Source: Peptoniphilus_A sp001811425
GTDB taxonomy: Bacteria; Bacillota; Clostridia; Tissierellales; Peptoniphilaceae
Length of the DNA stretch: 64,000 nucleotides
Assembly: GCF_001811425.1 (NCBI RefSeq)
Contig: NZ_KV804706.1
Coordinates: forward strand, 1-64,000
Direction of reading: 5' to 3'
Under the pieces are notes generated by a model. That model made no database searches and was not told the origin of the DNA. It was given only the letters and a program-made list of their open reading frames with translations. A program made the position numbers and the translations under genes. Each line of letters opens with the position of its first letter. Within the stretch, counting starts at the first letter, position 1. This document shows positions 1 through 9,121 of this stretch, in pieces.

Positions 1-30
1 TGTTAGTCCAACTTTTGGGGGTCAGTTCAT
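1..30 (+). mobile_element. terminal inverted repeat of an IS3-family element (partial)
   Basis: The first 29 bases contain GTCCAACTTTTGGGGGTCAG followed by TTCA. This closely matches the right-hand terminal repeat typical of IS3-family (IS150-group) elements, which runs TGTCCAACTTTTTGGGGTCAGTTCA-like and ends in CA. The body of the element would lie to the left of the window, so no transposase is visible here and the target duplication cannot be checked. The call rests on remembered family consensus only. Confidence 0.5.
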
Positions 31-332
31 AGAGATAGTCGATTTTTTTATGCTCATTTTTACAATTATTTTTAGGGGAAAAAGAGAATTTTTTAAAAAA
101 TATTTTTAAAAATTATTTTTGTGATTTTTTTATTTTCTAATTATAAAAAATAATCATAAAAATTTTTTTATTTTTAAATTATTAAATTCTAAAAAAATTT
201 TAAAGCAGAAGAAAAATGTTTTTATAATAAAACAATTTTCTACATAAAATAAAAATTAGTGCCATTAGTCCTCATTTTTAAAAACTAATTAAAAGAGTAG
301 AAAATGGCGACTTTATGTAGTAAAATTAACTT
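31..332. other. very AT-rich intergenic region upstream of mraZ
   Basis: This stretch is almost entirely A/T with long T and A runs and no supportable gene. TATAAT at 223-228 could be a -10 element for the dcw operon, but no convincing -35 lies 16-18 bases upstream. The ATG at 304 opens a frame into mraZ but has no ribosome site and would swallow the operator boxes, so it is not used. Confidence 0.5.
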
Positions 333-379
333 AAGTGGAGCGAAGTGGCATAAAAATCCATATAAGTGGAATAAAGTGG
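333..379 (+). promoter_or_regulatory. MraZ-box array (four AAGTGG repeats)
   Basis: AAGTGG occurs at 333-338, 343-348, 364-369 and 374-379. The start-to-start spacings are 10, 21 and 10 bases, so all boxes sit on about one helical face. MraZ proteins are known to bind short direct repeats of GTGG/AAAGTG type with about 10-bp period upstream of their own operon. The last box overlaps the mraZ ribosome site (GTGGAG) nine bases before the ATG. This is the expected autoregulatory operator of the dcw cluster. Confidence 0.7.
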
Positions 380-387
380 AGAATAAA

Positions 388-816
388 ATGTTAATAGGCG
401 AATTTAGACATAACCTAGACCCAAAGGGCAGAATTACAATTCCATCAAAGTTTAGAGAGGACCTTTCTGTATTTGTAATGACGAAGGGTTTAGACGACTG
501 CCTATTTTTATATCCAAAGGACCAATGGGAGAAGATTGAAAACAAATTAAAAGAGCTTCCAATGACTAATAAAGCTGTTCGTTCCTTTGTAAGAACATTT
601 TTCTCTGGCGCAGTAGATTGTGTATTAGACAAGCAGGGGAGAGTCCTTATAGCAGAAAACTTAAGAGATTATGCAAATCTTGAAGATAAATGCGTAATTA
701 TAGGTCTTTCCAATCGTGCAGAAGTTTGGTCTGAAGAGAATTGGAATAGATATAATGAAGAGGAAGCACTTTCTTATGAAGAACTTGCTGAAAAGATGTC
801 GGAGTTGGGAATATAA
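388..816 (+). CDS. mraZ: MraZ, transcriptional regulator of the dcw cluster
   Basis: A 142-residue DNA-binding protein of the AbrB/MraZ fold that controls the division and cell-wall gene cluster it heads. The two tandem DxxxR half-motifs are visible: DPKGR at residues 11-15 and DKQGR near residue 80. The start at 388 gives the canonical MLIGEF N-terminus and is preceded by GTGGAG. An upstream in-frame ATG at 304 would add 28 unrelated residues read through the operator, so it is rejected. Its stop overlaps the start of rsmH by one base, so the two are translationally coupled. Confidence 0.95.
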   Translation: MLIGEFRHNLDPKGRITIPSKFREDLSVFVMTKGLDDCLFLYPKDQWEKIENKLKELPMTNKAVRSFVRTFFSGAVDCVLDKQGRVLIAENLRDYANLEDKCVIIGLSNRAEVWSEENWNRYNEEEALSYEELAEKMSELGI

Positions 817-1754
817 TGGATTTTTCACATAAAAGCGTCCTTTTAAATGAAACAATTGAAGGATTAAATGTTAGAAAGGGAAAAATTTATCTCGACGGGA
901 CCCTTGGAGGAGCAGGTCACAGTTACGAAATCCTAAAAAAACTTGATGGCACTGGACTTTTAATTGGCATAGATCAAGACCAAGAGGCACTTAAGGCTGC
1001 AAGAGAGAGACTTTCTGGATTTAAAAATGTAGAATACTTTAATTTAAATTACATAGACTTTGAAAAAGCACTAGATGAGCTTGGTATTGAAAAGATTGAC
1101 GGAGTCCTACTTGATATAGGCGTTTCATCCTATCAATTTGACAATCCAGAGAGAGGGTTTTCCTATAGGTTTGAGGCACCACTTGATATGAGAATGGATA
1201 AGAGTCTAGAAATTTCTGCCAAGGACATTGTAAATACATATAGTGAAGATGAAATCGCAGAAATTATTAGGGAATACGGCGAAGAAAAATGGGCTTCAAG
1301 AATTTCTAAATTTATTGTCCAAGAGAGAAAAAATAAAAAAATTGATACAACTTTTGAACTTGTTGAAATAATAAAAAATGCTATTCCTGCTGGTGCGAGG
1401 AGAAATGGTCCTCATCCTGCCAAGAGAACTTTCCAAGCCCTAAGGATTGAAGTAAATAAGGAACTTGATGTTCTTAATAATTCTATAGATAAATTTGTCC
1501 ACAGATTAAATCCTGGTGGAAGAATTGCAATTATCACTTTTCATTCCCTTGAAGATAGAATTGTAAAAAATTCCTTTAAATATTTGGAAAAGGACTGTAT
1601 ATGTCCACCTACTTCTCCAATATGCACCTGCAATAAGAAGAGGGAAATAAAAATTATCACGAGAAAACCAATTACTGCAAGTGAAGAGGAATTAAGGGAA
1701 AATAACAGATCACACTCAGCAAAACTGCGAATTGCCGAAAAATTAGAGGTGTAA
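816..1754 (+). CDS. rsmH: 16S rRNA (cytosine(1402)-N4)-methyltransferase RsmH
   Basis: This 312-residue SAM-dependent methyltransferase (MraW) methylates N4 of C1402 in the 16S rRNA decoding centre. The SAM-binding glycine loop GTLGGAGHS lies at about residues 29-37. The family block HPAKRTFQALRIEVN lies near residue 205 and a Cys-rich insertion (CICPPTSPICTC) near residue 268. Length is normal for the family. The ATG overlaps the mraZ stop by one base (TAATG), and the ftsL-like gene follows after one base, as in most Firmicute dcw operons. Confidence 0.97.
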   Translation: MDFSHKSVLLNETIEGLNVRKGKIYLDGTLGGAGHSYEILKKLDGTGLLIGIDQDQEALKAARERLSGFKNVEYFNLNYIDFEKALDELGIEKIDGVLLDIGVSSYQFDNPERGFSYRFEAPLDMRMDKSLEISAKDIVNTYSEDEIAEIIREYGEEKWASRISKFIVQERKNKKIDTTFELVEIIKNAIPAGARRNGPHPAKRTFQALRIEVNKELDVLNNSIDKFVHRLNPGGRIAIITFHSLEDRIVKNSFKYLEKDCICPPTSPICTCNKKREIKIITRKPITASEEELRENNRSHSAKLRIAEKLEV

Positions 1755-1755
1755 A

Positions 1756-2163
1756 ATGGTAAAAAGATTAACTAAAATTTCAAATAAAAGTTATAATAGA
1801 TATAAGAATCAACTTTTAAGTAATAAGCCTTTTATTTTTACTTTGGCAATTGTTATAATTATATTTGCTGCAATTTTGATTTTGTATTCACAAATAGCAG
1901 GACTAGATAGAGAAATTTTAAAGCAAAAGGCTGAAATTGATGAATTAAATAAAACTAAGATAACTCTTGTAGGTGAGATAAAAGCTGTAAAATCTTCAGC
2001 ACAAATTGCTGAAGAAGCTATGTATAAACTTGGCATGGTCTATCCTTCTGAAGACCAAATAGTTTATATTGATTCTGGGGAAGAAAAGAAGCTTGGAGAT
2101 ATTAATTACAATGTTTTCTTAAGTCCCATTGTCTCAGTCCTCAGATCCTTTACAAGAGATTAG
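1756..2163 (+). CDS. ftsL: FtsL-like septum formation protein
   Basis: A 135-residue bitopic membrane protein in the FtsL position between rsmH and the division transpeptidase. It has a basic cytoplasmic N-terminus, one membrane segment at about residues 24-47, then a heptad-rich coiled coil (about 50-80) that in FtsL pairs with DivIC/FtsB. The motif YKLGMVYPSEDQIVYID fits the conserved C-terminal end of FtsL/DivIC proteins. Sequence conservation in this family is weak, so the symbol leans on gene order. Confidence 0.8.
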   Translation: MVKRLTKISNKSYNRYKNQLLSNKPFIFTLAIVIIIFAAILILYSQIAGLDREILKQKAEIDELNKTKITLVGEIKAVKSSAQIAEEAMYKLGMVYPSEDQIVYIDSGEEKKLGDINYNVFLSPIVSVLRSFTRD

Positions 2164-2173
2164 GAGGATATAA

Positions 2174-4636
2174 TTGAAAAATAATAAATTTAAAGCTAGA
2201 GATAAGAAAAAGAAAGGTGGATTTACAAGGCACACTGATCATGCCAATAGATTCATATTTATATTTTTTATCTTTCTAGCTTTTTTATTTGTGGTACTAA
2301 TAGCTAAGCTTTTGTACATACAAATTGTCCAATCAGAAGAATTAACTATTGCTGCCTTAAACCAACTTACTAGGACTGAAGTAATAAATTCTAATCGTGG
2401 AATAATTTACGACAGAAACAATAAAGAGATGGCTGTAAACATTACTAAGTGCAATGTTTATTACAACATGGATTATTTTAAGCAGGGTAGAGAAGAAAGT
2501 GATAAGGACTTTAAAGATAGAAAAGAAAAAATTTATGATGAAGATGCAGAGACTATATCAGAAATAACTGGTATAGAATTTGACGAAATAAAAGACCTTA
2601 TGCAGGGCGACAAGGTTGTGAGAGTGGCTACTAATATTGATAGAACTAAGGCCATGCAGTTAAAGGATTTGAGAGCAGAAACTGTAAAAGAAAATCAAGG
2701 TAAAAAGAAGAATTTAAAATACAACTTGTTGCCAATTTCAATTGACGATGTTACAAGAAGACTCTATCCCTTTAACAACCTCGCCTCTTACATCATTGGT
2801 TTTACTAATGATGAAAATGTTGGTCAATACGGAATAGAAGCAAGTTACGATGAAGAACTTGCTGGAATTTCTGGCAAAAATGTTTCCTTAAAGGACAACG
2901 CACAAAATAAAATTCCGCTAACTGATGAAGAAACTTATGCACCTAAGGAAGGCTACTCTGTAGTTTTGTCCATCGATTCTAATATTCAACAGTTTGCAGA
3001 AACAGCTGCAGAAAATGCAAAGAAAGAGAATAAAGCAGACAAGGTATCGGTAATAGTGCAAGACACTATGACTGGTGAAATTTTGGCAATGACAACTAAG
3101 GAAGACTACAATCTAAATGATCCAAGAGCTCCTATTAATGAAAAACAGGAAAAGGAATGGAAAAATTTAGACGATGACGAGAAGATGGAGATCTTGTATG
3201 ACAACTGGAGAGACTTCAATGTAAACGATCAGTATGAGCCAGGTTCTACTTTTAAACTTATAACTGCAGCAGCTGCCATTGAAGAGAACACTGCTCAACC
3301 TGATTCCCAATATTCTTGCCAAGGCGTCATGAAGGTAGGGGACAGAAGACTATCTTGTACAAGTCATACTAGGGGAATGAAAAGTCTTGCCAAGGCAATA
3401 GAAGAGTCCTGTAACATGACTATGATTCAAGTTGGTCAAGATTTGGGTCCAGAGAAGTTTTTAAAATACATTAAGGCCTTTGGCTTTGGAAGAAAAACTG
3501 GCATAGAACTTTATGGTGAGTCCTTAGGCCTTATACCAGCATCTGCTGATGGTATAGGAAAGGTAAAACTTGCCACAATGTCCTATGGTCACTCAATTGC
3601 AGTTTCTCCACTTCAACTAATAAATGCAGTAAGTGCAATTTCCAATGGTGGATTTTTAAATAAGCCAACACTGGTAAAAGAATTAGTTGATGCAAACGGA
3701 AATGTTATTGAAAAGAAGAGAACTGAACTTAGAAGAAGAGTGATTTCTGGAGAAACTTCTGACAAGATGAAGTACATGATGAAAAGAGTTGTGGATAATG
3801 GAACAGGAAAGCTTGCACAAGTTCCTGGTTATCAAGTAGGGGGCAAGTCTGGTACCGCAAATATTGCCACAACTACTGGCTACTTAGATGCCTACAATTC
3901 ATCCTTCGTGGCGGTTGCACCGCTTAATGACCCAAGGCTAACTGTACTTGTAGTTATAAACAATCCTAAGGATGGAATCCTAGGCGGAGCTGTAGCTGCA
4001 CCAGTTGTTCAAGAAATTTTAAGCAAGTCTTTAAATTATATGAAGATTCAAAAAACTGAAGAAGTTGATGAAAAGGAAGACTTTGTATCAGTTCCTAATG
4101 TAGAAGGATTACTCTTAGAAGATGCAGGAAAAATTTTACTTAAATCTGGACTTAGATTTAACACCAATGCCCATGGAGTGGAAAATTATTCTGTGGTCTT
4201 AAATCAAAATCCATCACCATCTTCTTATGTATTAAAAGACTCCATAGTGGATCTTGCTATTAATGATAGAGATAGCGGTATTTTAGTCATGCCTGACCTA
4301 TCGAGAAAGACTAGAAAAGAAACTATATCTATTTTAAATTCTATGAATATAGAGTATAATATCAAAGGAAATGGCGACTTTATATCACAAAGTCCTAGAG
4401 CTGGCAAAAAAATAAGTGACGATGCGACTATTACTATTAATTACACAAAAATAAAGGATGAAGATCTTTTAGATGAAGAAGATTCTCAGGCTAATAATAG
4501 TGTCAAGGCAAATAATAAAAACTTAAAGGAAGAAAGCTCTAGTAAAAAGAAAAAATCTTTAAAAAATAATAAGGATACAAAGAACAAATCAAATAATAAT
4601 GAAAATTCAGATAAAGGAAAAAGAAAAAAGGACTAG
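2174..4636 (+). CDS. division-specific penicillin-binding protein 2 with PASTA domains
   Basis: An 820-residue class B transpeptidase (FtsI/PBP2x/SpoVD type) that crosslinks septal peptidoglycan. It starts at TTG 2174 behind a strong AGGAGG (2162-2167). Visible parts are a basic N-terminus, one membrane anchor (about 27-48), a dimerisation domain, and the transpeptidase domain with STFK (Ser about 357), SCN (about 411) and KSGTAN (about 557). Two PASTA repeats follow (about 639-695 and 704-760), then a roughly 50-residue tail made mostly of Lys, Asn, Ser and Glu. It works with FtsW encoded downstream. PASTA repeats also occur in the PrkC kinase at 29.2 kb. Confidence 0.95.
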   Translation: MKNNKFKARDKKKKGGFTRHTDHANRFIFIFFIFLAFLFVVLIAKLLYIQIVQSEELTIAALNQLTRTEVINSNRGIIYDRNNKEMAVNITKCNVYYNMDYFKQGREESDKDFKDRKEKIYDEDAETISEITGIEFDEIKDLMQGDKVVRVATNIDRTKAMQLKDLRAETVKENQGKKKNLKYNLLPISIDDVTRRLYPFNNLASYIIGFTNDENVGQYGIEASYDEELAGISGKNVSLKDNAQNKIPLTDEETYAPKEGYSVVLSIDSNIQQFAETAAENAKKENKADKVSVIVQDTMTGEILAMTTKEDYNLNDPRAPINEKQEKEWKNLDDDEKMEILYDNWRDFNVNDQYEPGSTFKLITAAAAIEENTAQPDSQYSCQGVMKVGDRRLSCTSHTRGMKSLAKAIEESCNMTMIQVGQDLGPEKFLKYIKAFGFGRKTGIELYGESLGLIPASADGIGKVKLATMSYGHSIAVSPLQLINAVSAISNGGFLNKPTLVKELVDANGNVIEKKRTELRRRVISGETSDKMKYMMKRVVDNGTGKLAQVPGYQVGGKSGTANIATTTGYLDAYNSSFVAVAPLNDPRLTVLVVINNPKDGILGGAVAAPVVQEILSKSLNYMKIQKTEEVDEKEDFVSVPNVEGLLLEDAGKILLKSGLRFNTNAHGVENYSVVLNQNPSPSSYVLKDSIVDLAINDRDSGILVMPDLSRKTRKETISILNSMNIEYNIKGNGDFISQSPRAGKKISDDATITINYTKIKDEDLLDEEDSQANNSVKANNKNLKEESSSKKKKSLKNNKDTKNKSNNNENSDKGKRKKD

Positions 4637-4648
4637 GACGGAAGTAAT

Positions 4649-5599
4649 ATGAATTATATTGTAAATGTATTGTTGGGATTAATTTTCTCACTGATTTTTG
4701 GGAGAATTTTTATTCCTATGTTAAAAAGATTGCACGCAGGTCAAAGTATAAGAGAAGATGGGCCCCAAAGTCACATGAAAAAAAGTGGCACACCAACTAT
4801 TGGTGGACTTATATTTTTAGCTTCTGCAATAATCACAACTTTAGTCACTGGAAACTTTAAAGTATCTGTCTTAATGATACTTTTCTCAACACTAGCCTTT
4901 GGAGCAGTAGGCTTCATTGACGATTATATAAAGGTTGTGAAGAAGAGAAATCTAGGTCTTCGTGCCTACCAAAAACTTCTCTTACAAATTATTACTGCAG
5001 TAATCTTAATAATTTATCAATATAATTCGAAAAATATGGGGACAGACCTATACATTCCCTTCTTAAAAGATTACAGATCTATTGGAGTTTTTTATGTTCC
5101 CTTTATAATTTTTGTAATTGTAGGAACTGTAAATTCAGTAAATTTAACTGATGGCTTAGATGGACTTTCAACTAGCGTTACAATTATTTGTTTATTATTT
5201 TTTAATGTAGTTGCTGTAAAGTTTCAAAGATACGAAATAGCAGCCTTCTGCTTGGCACTTGCAGGTGCCTTAATGGGATTTTTGGTCTTCAACAAGTATC
5301 CAGCCAAGGTTTTTATGGGAGACACAGGGTCTCTGGCACTGGGTGGAGCAATTTCTGCAATTGCCCTTCTCTTAAATGTGCCCTTAATTCTTCCTATAGC
5401 AGGTGGAATATATTTTATAGAAACACTCTCAGTAATTATCCAAGTAGTAAGCTTTAAGACCAGGGGAAAGAGAGTATTTCTCATGTCACCACTTCACCAT
5501 CATTTTGAACAAAAGGGTTGGCATGAGAAAAAGGTAGTTGCAGTATTTTCATTAGTTGAATTTATACTTTGTATAATTGCATATTTAATTTTATTTTAG
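4649..5599 (+). CDS. mraY: phospho-N-acetylmuramoyl-pentapeptide-transferase MraY
   Basis: A 316-residue integral membrane enzyme that transfers phospho-MurNAc-pentapeptide onto undecaprenyl phosphate to make lipid I. Key motifs are present: DDYIK near residue 90, NLTDGLDGL near 165 and the HHHFE motif near 281. About ten hydrophobic segments are apparent. The start ATG follows GGAAGTAAT 13 bases after the pbp stop. Length is standard for Firmicutes. Confidence 0.97.
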   Translation: MNYIVNVLLGLIFSLIFGRIFIPMLKRLHAGQSIREDGPQSHMKKSGTPTIGGLIFLASAIITTLVTGNFKVSVLMILFSTLAFGAVGFIDDYIKVVKKRNLGLRAYQKLLLQIITAVILIIYQYNSKNMGTDLYIPFLKDYRSIGVFYVPFIIFVIVGTVNSVNLTDGLDGLSTSVTIICLLFFNVVAVKFQRYEIAAFCLALAGALMGFLVFNKYPAKVFMGDTGSLALGGAISAIALLLNVPLILPIAGGIYFIETLSVIIQVVSFKTRGKRVFLMSPLHHHFEQKGWHEKKVVAVFSLVEFILCIIAYLILF

Positions 5600-5608
5600 G
5601 TGATAGAC

Positions 5609-6928
5609 ATGTTAGAAAACAAAAATATTCTTATAATGGGTTTTGGCGTAACGGGAAAGGCAACTTTAAAATTTTTAAAGGAATTTCCCTGCAAAATTTT
5701 TATTTACGACAGCAATTTAGATCTTCAAAAGTTAAATGTGGACGAAGATTTTATAATTTTTAAGGAAGAAGATTTAGATAAAATTGATTTAATAGTTAAA
5801 AGTCCAGGAATTTATCCCTTCCACGAACTTTTAGTAAAGGCTAGAGAAAAAAATATAGAAATTATTTCAGATATTGAACTAAGCTACAGAAATTTAAAAA
5901 CAAACAATGTAGTTGCAGTAACTGGTACAAATGGAAAAACAACAACCACTACAATTATTGGCGATATTTTAAGAAGAAAGTCAAAAACCTTTGTCGTTGG
6001 TAATATAGGTAAGGGTATCTTAGAAATAACTGAAGAAGCAAAAAGTGATAACTATGTAGTTATTGAAGCTTCATCCTTCCAATTGGAGCACACAAAATTA
6101 TTTAAGCCACATATTGCACTTTTAACTTATGTTACAAGTGACCACCTAGACTGGCACAAGACTACTCAAAATTATGTTGACGCAAAATTTAAAATTTTTG
6201 CCAATCAAGATGAAGATGACTTTGCAATTTTAAATTATGAAAATAAGGAACTTGCTGAAAATTATAATTTAAAGGGCAAAAAATACTATTTTTCAATGGA
6301 AAAAATTTCTGAAAGAGGAGCCTTCCTTGATAAGGGAAAAATTTATTTTAATGACGGCGAAAATACAGAAGAAATTTTAGATGTCAAGGAAATAAAAATC
6401 CCTGGAGATCATAATATTAAAAATATTATGGCTGCCATTATTGCAAGCAAACTTTTAAATATTGATACAGAAACTATAAAAACGAGCATTATATCCTTTA
6501 CTGGCGTTGAACACAGAATTGAGTTTGTAAGAGAATTAGGTGGAGTAAAATATTACAACGACTCCAAGGGAACTAACCCTGACTCAACTGAAGTTGCAGT
6601 TGCAGCCATGGATGGGGATGTAATCCTTATAGCAGGTGGCTATGATAAGGGCGCAAGCTTTGATGATTTAATTGAAAAATCTAAAAATAAATTAAAAACA
6701 GTAATTTTATTTGGTGAAACTGCAGAAAAATTTTCAAATTCTTGCAAAAAATCAGAGGTTGAATTTTATATTGTAAAGGATTTAAACAAGGCTGTTGAAC
6801 TTGCAAAGAAATTATCTTCTAGTGGAGATGATGTACTTTTATCTCCTGCATGTGCATCCTGGGACATGTACAGTGATTATGAAGTGAGAGGAAGACACTT
6901 TAAAGATTTAGTTAGAGAGTTGGTATAG
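5609..6928 (+). CDS. murD: UDP-N-acetylmuramoyl-L-alanine--D-glutamate ligase MurD
   Basis: Cytoplasmic Mur ligase (439 residues) that adds D-Glu to UDP-MurNAc-L-Ala. The N-terminal Rossmann-like loop GFGVTGKA is followed by the ATP-binding GTNGKTTTT (about 105-113). Further Mur motifs are ASSFQLEH and YNDSKGTNPDS. I chose ATG 5609, which has AGGTGA five bases upstream. GTG at 5600, directly after the mraY stop, is an alternative adding three residues but has no ribosome site. murC, murE and murF are not in this cluster. Confidence 0.95.
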   Translation: MLENKNILIMGFGVTGKATLKFLKEFPCKIFIYDSNLDLQKLNVDEDFIIFKEEDLDKIDLIVKSPGIYPFHELLVKAREKNIEIISDIELSYRNLKTNNVVAVTGTNGKTTTTTIIGDILRRKSKTFVVGNIGKGILEITEEAKSDNYVVIEASSFQLEHTKLFKPHIALLTYVTSDHLDWHKTTQNYVDAKFKIFANQDEDDFAILNYENKELAENYNLKGKKYYFSMEKISERGAFLDKGKIYFNDGENTEEILDVKEIKIPGDHNIKNIMAAIIASKLLNIDTETIKTSIISFTGVEHRIEFVRELGGVKYYNDSKGTNPDSTEVAVAAMDGDVILIAGGYDKGASFDDLIEKSKNKLKTVILFGETAEKFSNSCKKSEVEFYIVKDLNKAVELAKKLSSSGDDVLLSPACASWDMYSDYEVRGRHFKDLVRELV

Positions 6929-8041
6929 ATGAAACTAAAAAGGGACATGAAAGATGTGGATTTAGTGCTTTTAATTACCATGATTCTTTTAATAGTAATT
7001 GGTTTAATAGCAGTAACATCAGCATCTTTTCCCACTGCAAAAAAATACAATTTAAATAGTTTCCACTATCTAATTAGGCAGGGAGTATTCCTTATCCTGG
7101 GAATTATTGCCATGGTCTTTATAATTAGGGTGCCAAGAGGAGTAATATATAAAAATATTACTTGGCTTTTTATTTTAAGTGTTATATTAGTTTTATTACT
7201 TTGGACTCCACTGGGTTCAGCCAAAAAAGGGCAAGCTAGGTGGATTGACCTTAAAGTTATTCCTTTAAAGTTTCAACCTTCAGACCTACTTAAATTAACT
7301 TCAATTGTATTTTTGTCAAAATATCTATCCAAAAATATTTACACACTTAAAGAAGCCAGGACTTTTATCACTGCAGTTGCTATAATGGGTGTATCAGTAG
7401 GACCGATTATGATCAAGGACTTTTCTACTGCAGTAGTAATTGGAGTGTCTCTATTTGCCATCCTATTAGCTGCCGGAATAGACAAGAAGCAGTTTCTGTT
7501 TCTGGTGGTCTTGGGTATTATCTTTATATATTTAATTTTAAAGGATCCAGATAATGAATTTAGGATAAAGAGAATTTTGGGCTTTGTATCTGACTCAACA
7601 GATTATCAGTCCAGAGACTTATACCAAGCTAGACAATCACTTTATGCCTTTGCCCTTGGAGGATATTCAGGCGTTGGGCTTTTTAGGTCCCGTCAAAAAT
7701 ACACGAACCTTCCTGAAGCATACACTGACTTTATTTTTTCAGTTTTTGCAGAAGAGTTTGGTTTTATTGGAACTTTTATAATTATCTTACTTTTTATAGT
7801 TTATATTTATAGAGGTTATATGATTGCCTATAAGGCGACAAATTATTTTGATAAATTTACAGCAATTGGCATGACAACCTACGTTGGCATACAGGCATTT
7901 TTCAACATGGGAGTATGTGCAAAACTCCTTCCCGTTACGGGAATTACGCTGCCATTTATATCCTATGGGGGAACTGCACTGGTAATGGCAATTGCATCTA
8001 CGGCAATTTTACTTAAAATTTCGAAAGAAGGCACTATATGA
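6929..8041 (+). CDS. ftsW: FtsW/SpoVE-type peptidoglycan glycosyltransferase
   Basis: A 370-residue polytopic SEDS protein with about ten membrane spans that polymerises lipid II at the septum together with its class B PBP. The family blocks are seen as QPSDLLKL (about 115) and, near the C-terminus, GITLPFISYGGTALVM. The gene begins at the base after the murD stop and overlaps murG by four bases (ATGA), so it is tightly co-translated. The dcw context favours FtsW over RodA. Confidence 0.93.
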   Translation: MKLKRDMKDVDLVLLITMILLIVIGLIAVTSASFPTAKKYNLNSFHYLIRQGVFLILGIIAMVFIIRVPRGVIYKNITWLFILSVILVLLLWTPLGSAKKGQARWIDLKVIPLKFQPSDLLKLTSIVFLSKYLSKNIYTLKEARTFITAVAIMGVSVGPIMIKDFSTAVVIGVSLFAILLAAGIDKKQFLFLVVLGIIFIYLILKDPDNEFRIKRILGFVSDSTDYQSRDLYQARQSLYAFALGGYSGVGLFRSRQKYTNLPEAYTDFIFSVFAEEFGFIGTFIIILLFIVYIYRGYMIAYKATNYFDKFTAIGMTTYVGIQAFFNMGVCAKLLPVTGITLPFISYGGTALVMAIASTAILLKISKEGTI

Positions 8042-9117
8042 AATATATTTTATCTGGTGGCGGAACTGGAGGGCACATTTATCCTGCCCTTGCCATTGGG
8101 GAAGAAATAAAAAAACAAGACAAAGAGGCAAAAATTTTATATGTGGGCAAGAAAAATTCCCTAGAGGAAGAGCTTGCAAAGAAATATAATTTTGATTTTG
8201 AGGGAATTGATATTTCTGGACTTCCAAGAAAAAAACTAAATAAGGACACTGTTATAACTTTTTACAATTTGATGAAGGGTTTGAAACAGTGCACAAAAAT
8301 TTTAGATGACTTTAAGCCAGATATTGTAATTGGAACTGGTGGCTATGTTTGTGCGCCAATTGTTTTTAAGGCACAACAAAAAAAGATTAAGACGGCAATC
8401 CAAGAGCAGAATGCTTATCCAGGAAAAACTAATAAAATTTTGGCAAAAAAGGCAGACTATGTCTTTATAAATTTCATGGAAGCTAAAAAATATTTAAGCA
8501 ATGAAAATATTATTTTTACAGGAAATCCAATTAGAGATGTTTTTTCTCACCTTGACAGAAAAAAATCAAGAGATGAATTAAAAATAGGTGACTATGAAAA
8601 ATTTGTATTTTCCTTTGGGGGAAGTGGTGGACAAGAATCCACTAATGATGCAATTTTAGAAATTTTAAATAAAAAGGAAAAACTTCCCTTTAAGCTCACT
8701 CATGTAACTGGAAGAGATCACTATGATTACTTTATGGAAAAACTTGGTGAAGTTCCTGAAGGTGTAGAAATTTTAGACTACACCCATAAAGTTTATGACT
8801 ATCTCTCTAGTGCAGATCTAGTAATCGCATCTTCATCAGCCATGACCTTGGCAGAGATTTCTGCGATTGGTATAGCATCAATTCTAATACCAAAGGCTTA
8901 CACTGCAGGAAATCATCAATACTACAATGCCATGAGCTATAGCAATATGGGTGCAAGTTCAGTTATTGAAGAAGAAAATCTAAAGGGAGAAAGTCTTTTA
9001 AAGGCAATAGAAAAAATATTAAATAACGATGAGGAAAGAAAATTAATGGCAGAAAACTCTAAGAAGTTGGCAAGCCCAGATGCAGTTAAAAAAATAGTTG
9101 ATATAATTTTAAAGTGA
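8038..9117 (+). CDS. murG: UDP-GlcNAc--undecaprenyl-pyrophosphoryl-MurNAc-pentapeptide transferase MurG
   Basis: A 359-residue peripheral membrane glycosyltransferase that makes lipid II from lipid I. It has the N-terminal GGGTGGHIYPA loop (about 7-17), the second glycine loop FGGSGGQES and an acceptor-side GTGGYV. It overlaps ftsW by four bases. Length and motif order are typical of the GT28 family. Confidence 0.97.
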   Translation: MKYILSGGGTGGHIYPALAIGEEIKKQDKEAKILYVGKKNSLEEELAKKYNFDFEGIDISGLPRKKLNKDTVITFYNLMKGLKQCTKILDDFKPDIVIGTGGYVCAPIVFKAQQKKIKTAIQEQNAYPGKTNKILAKKADYVFINFMEAKKYLSNENIIFTGNPIRDVFSHLDRKKSRDELKIGDYEKFVFSFGGSGGQESTNDAILEILNKKEKLPFKLTHVTGRDHYDYFMEKLGEVPEGVEILDYTHKVYDYLSSADLVIASSSAMTLAEISAIGIASILIPKAYTAGNHQYYNAMSYSNMGASSVIEEENLKGESLLKAIEKILNNDEERKLMAENSKKLASPDAVKKIVDIILK

Positions 9118-9121
9118 TTTT

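Noticed and set aside
304..387. N-terminal extension of mraZ from ATG 304
   Set aside because: It would be read through the AAGTGG operator boxes, has no ribosome site, and the family start is MLIGEF at 388.
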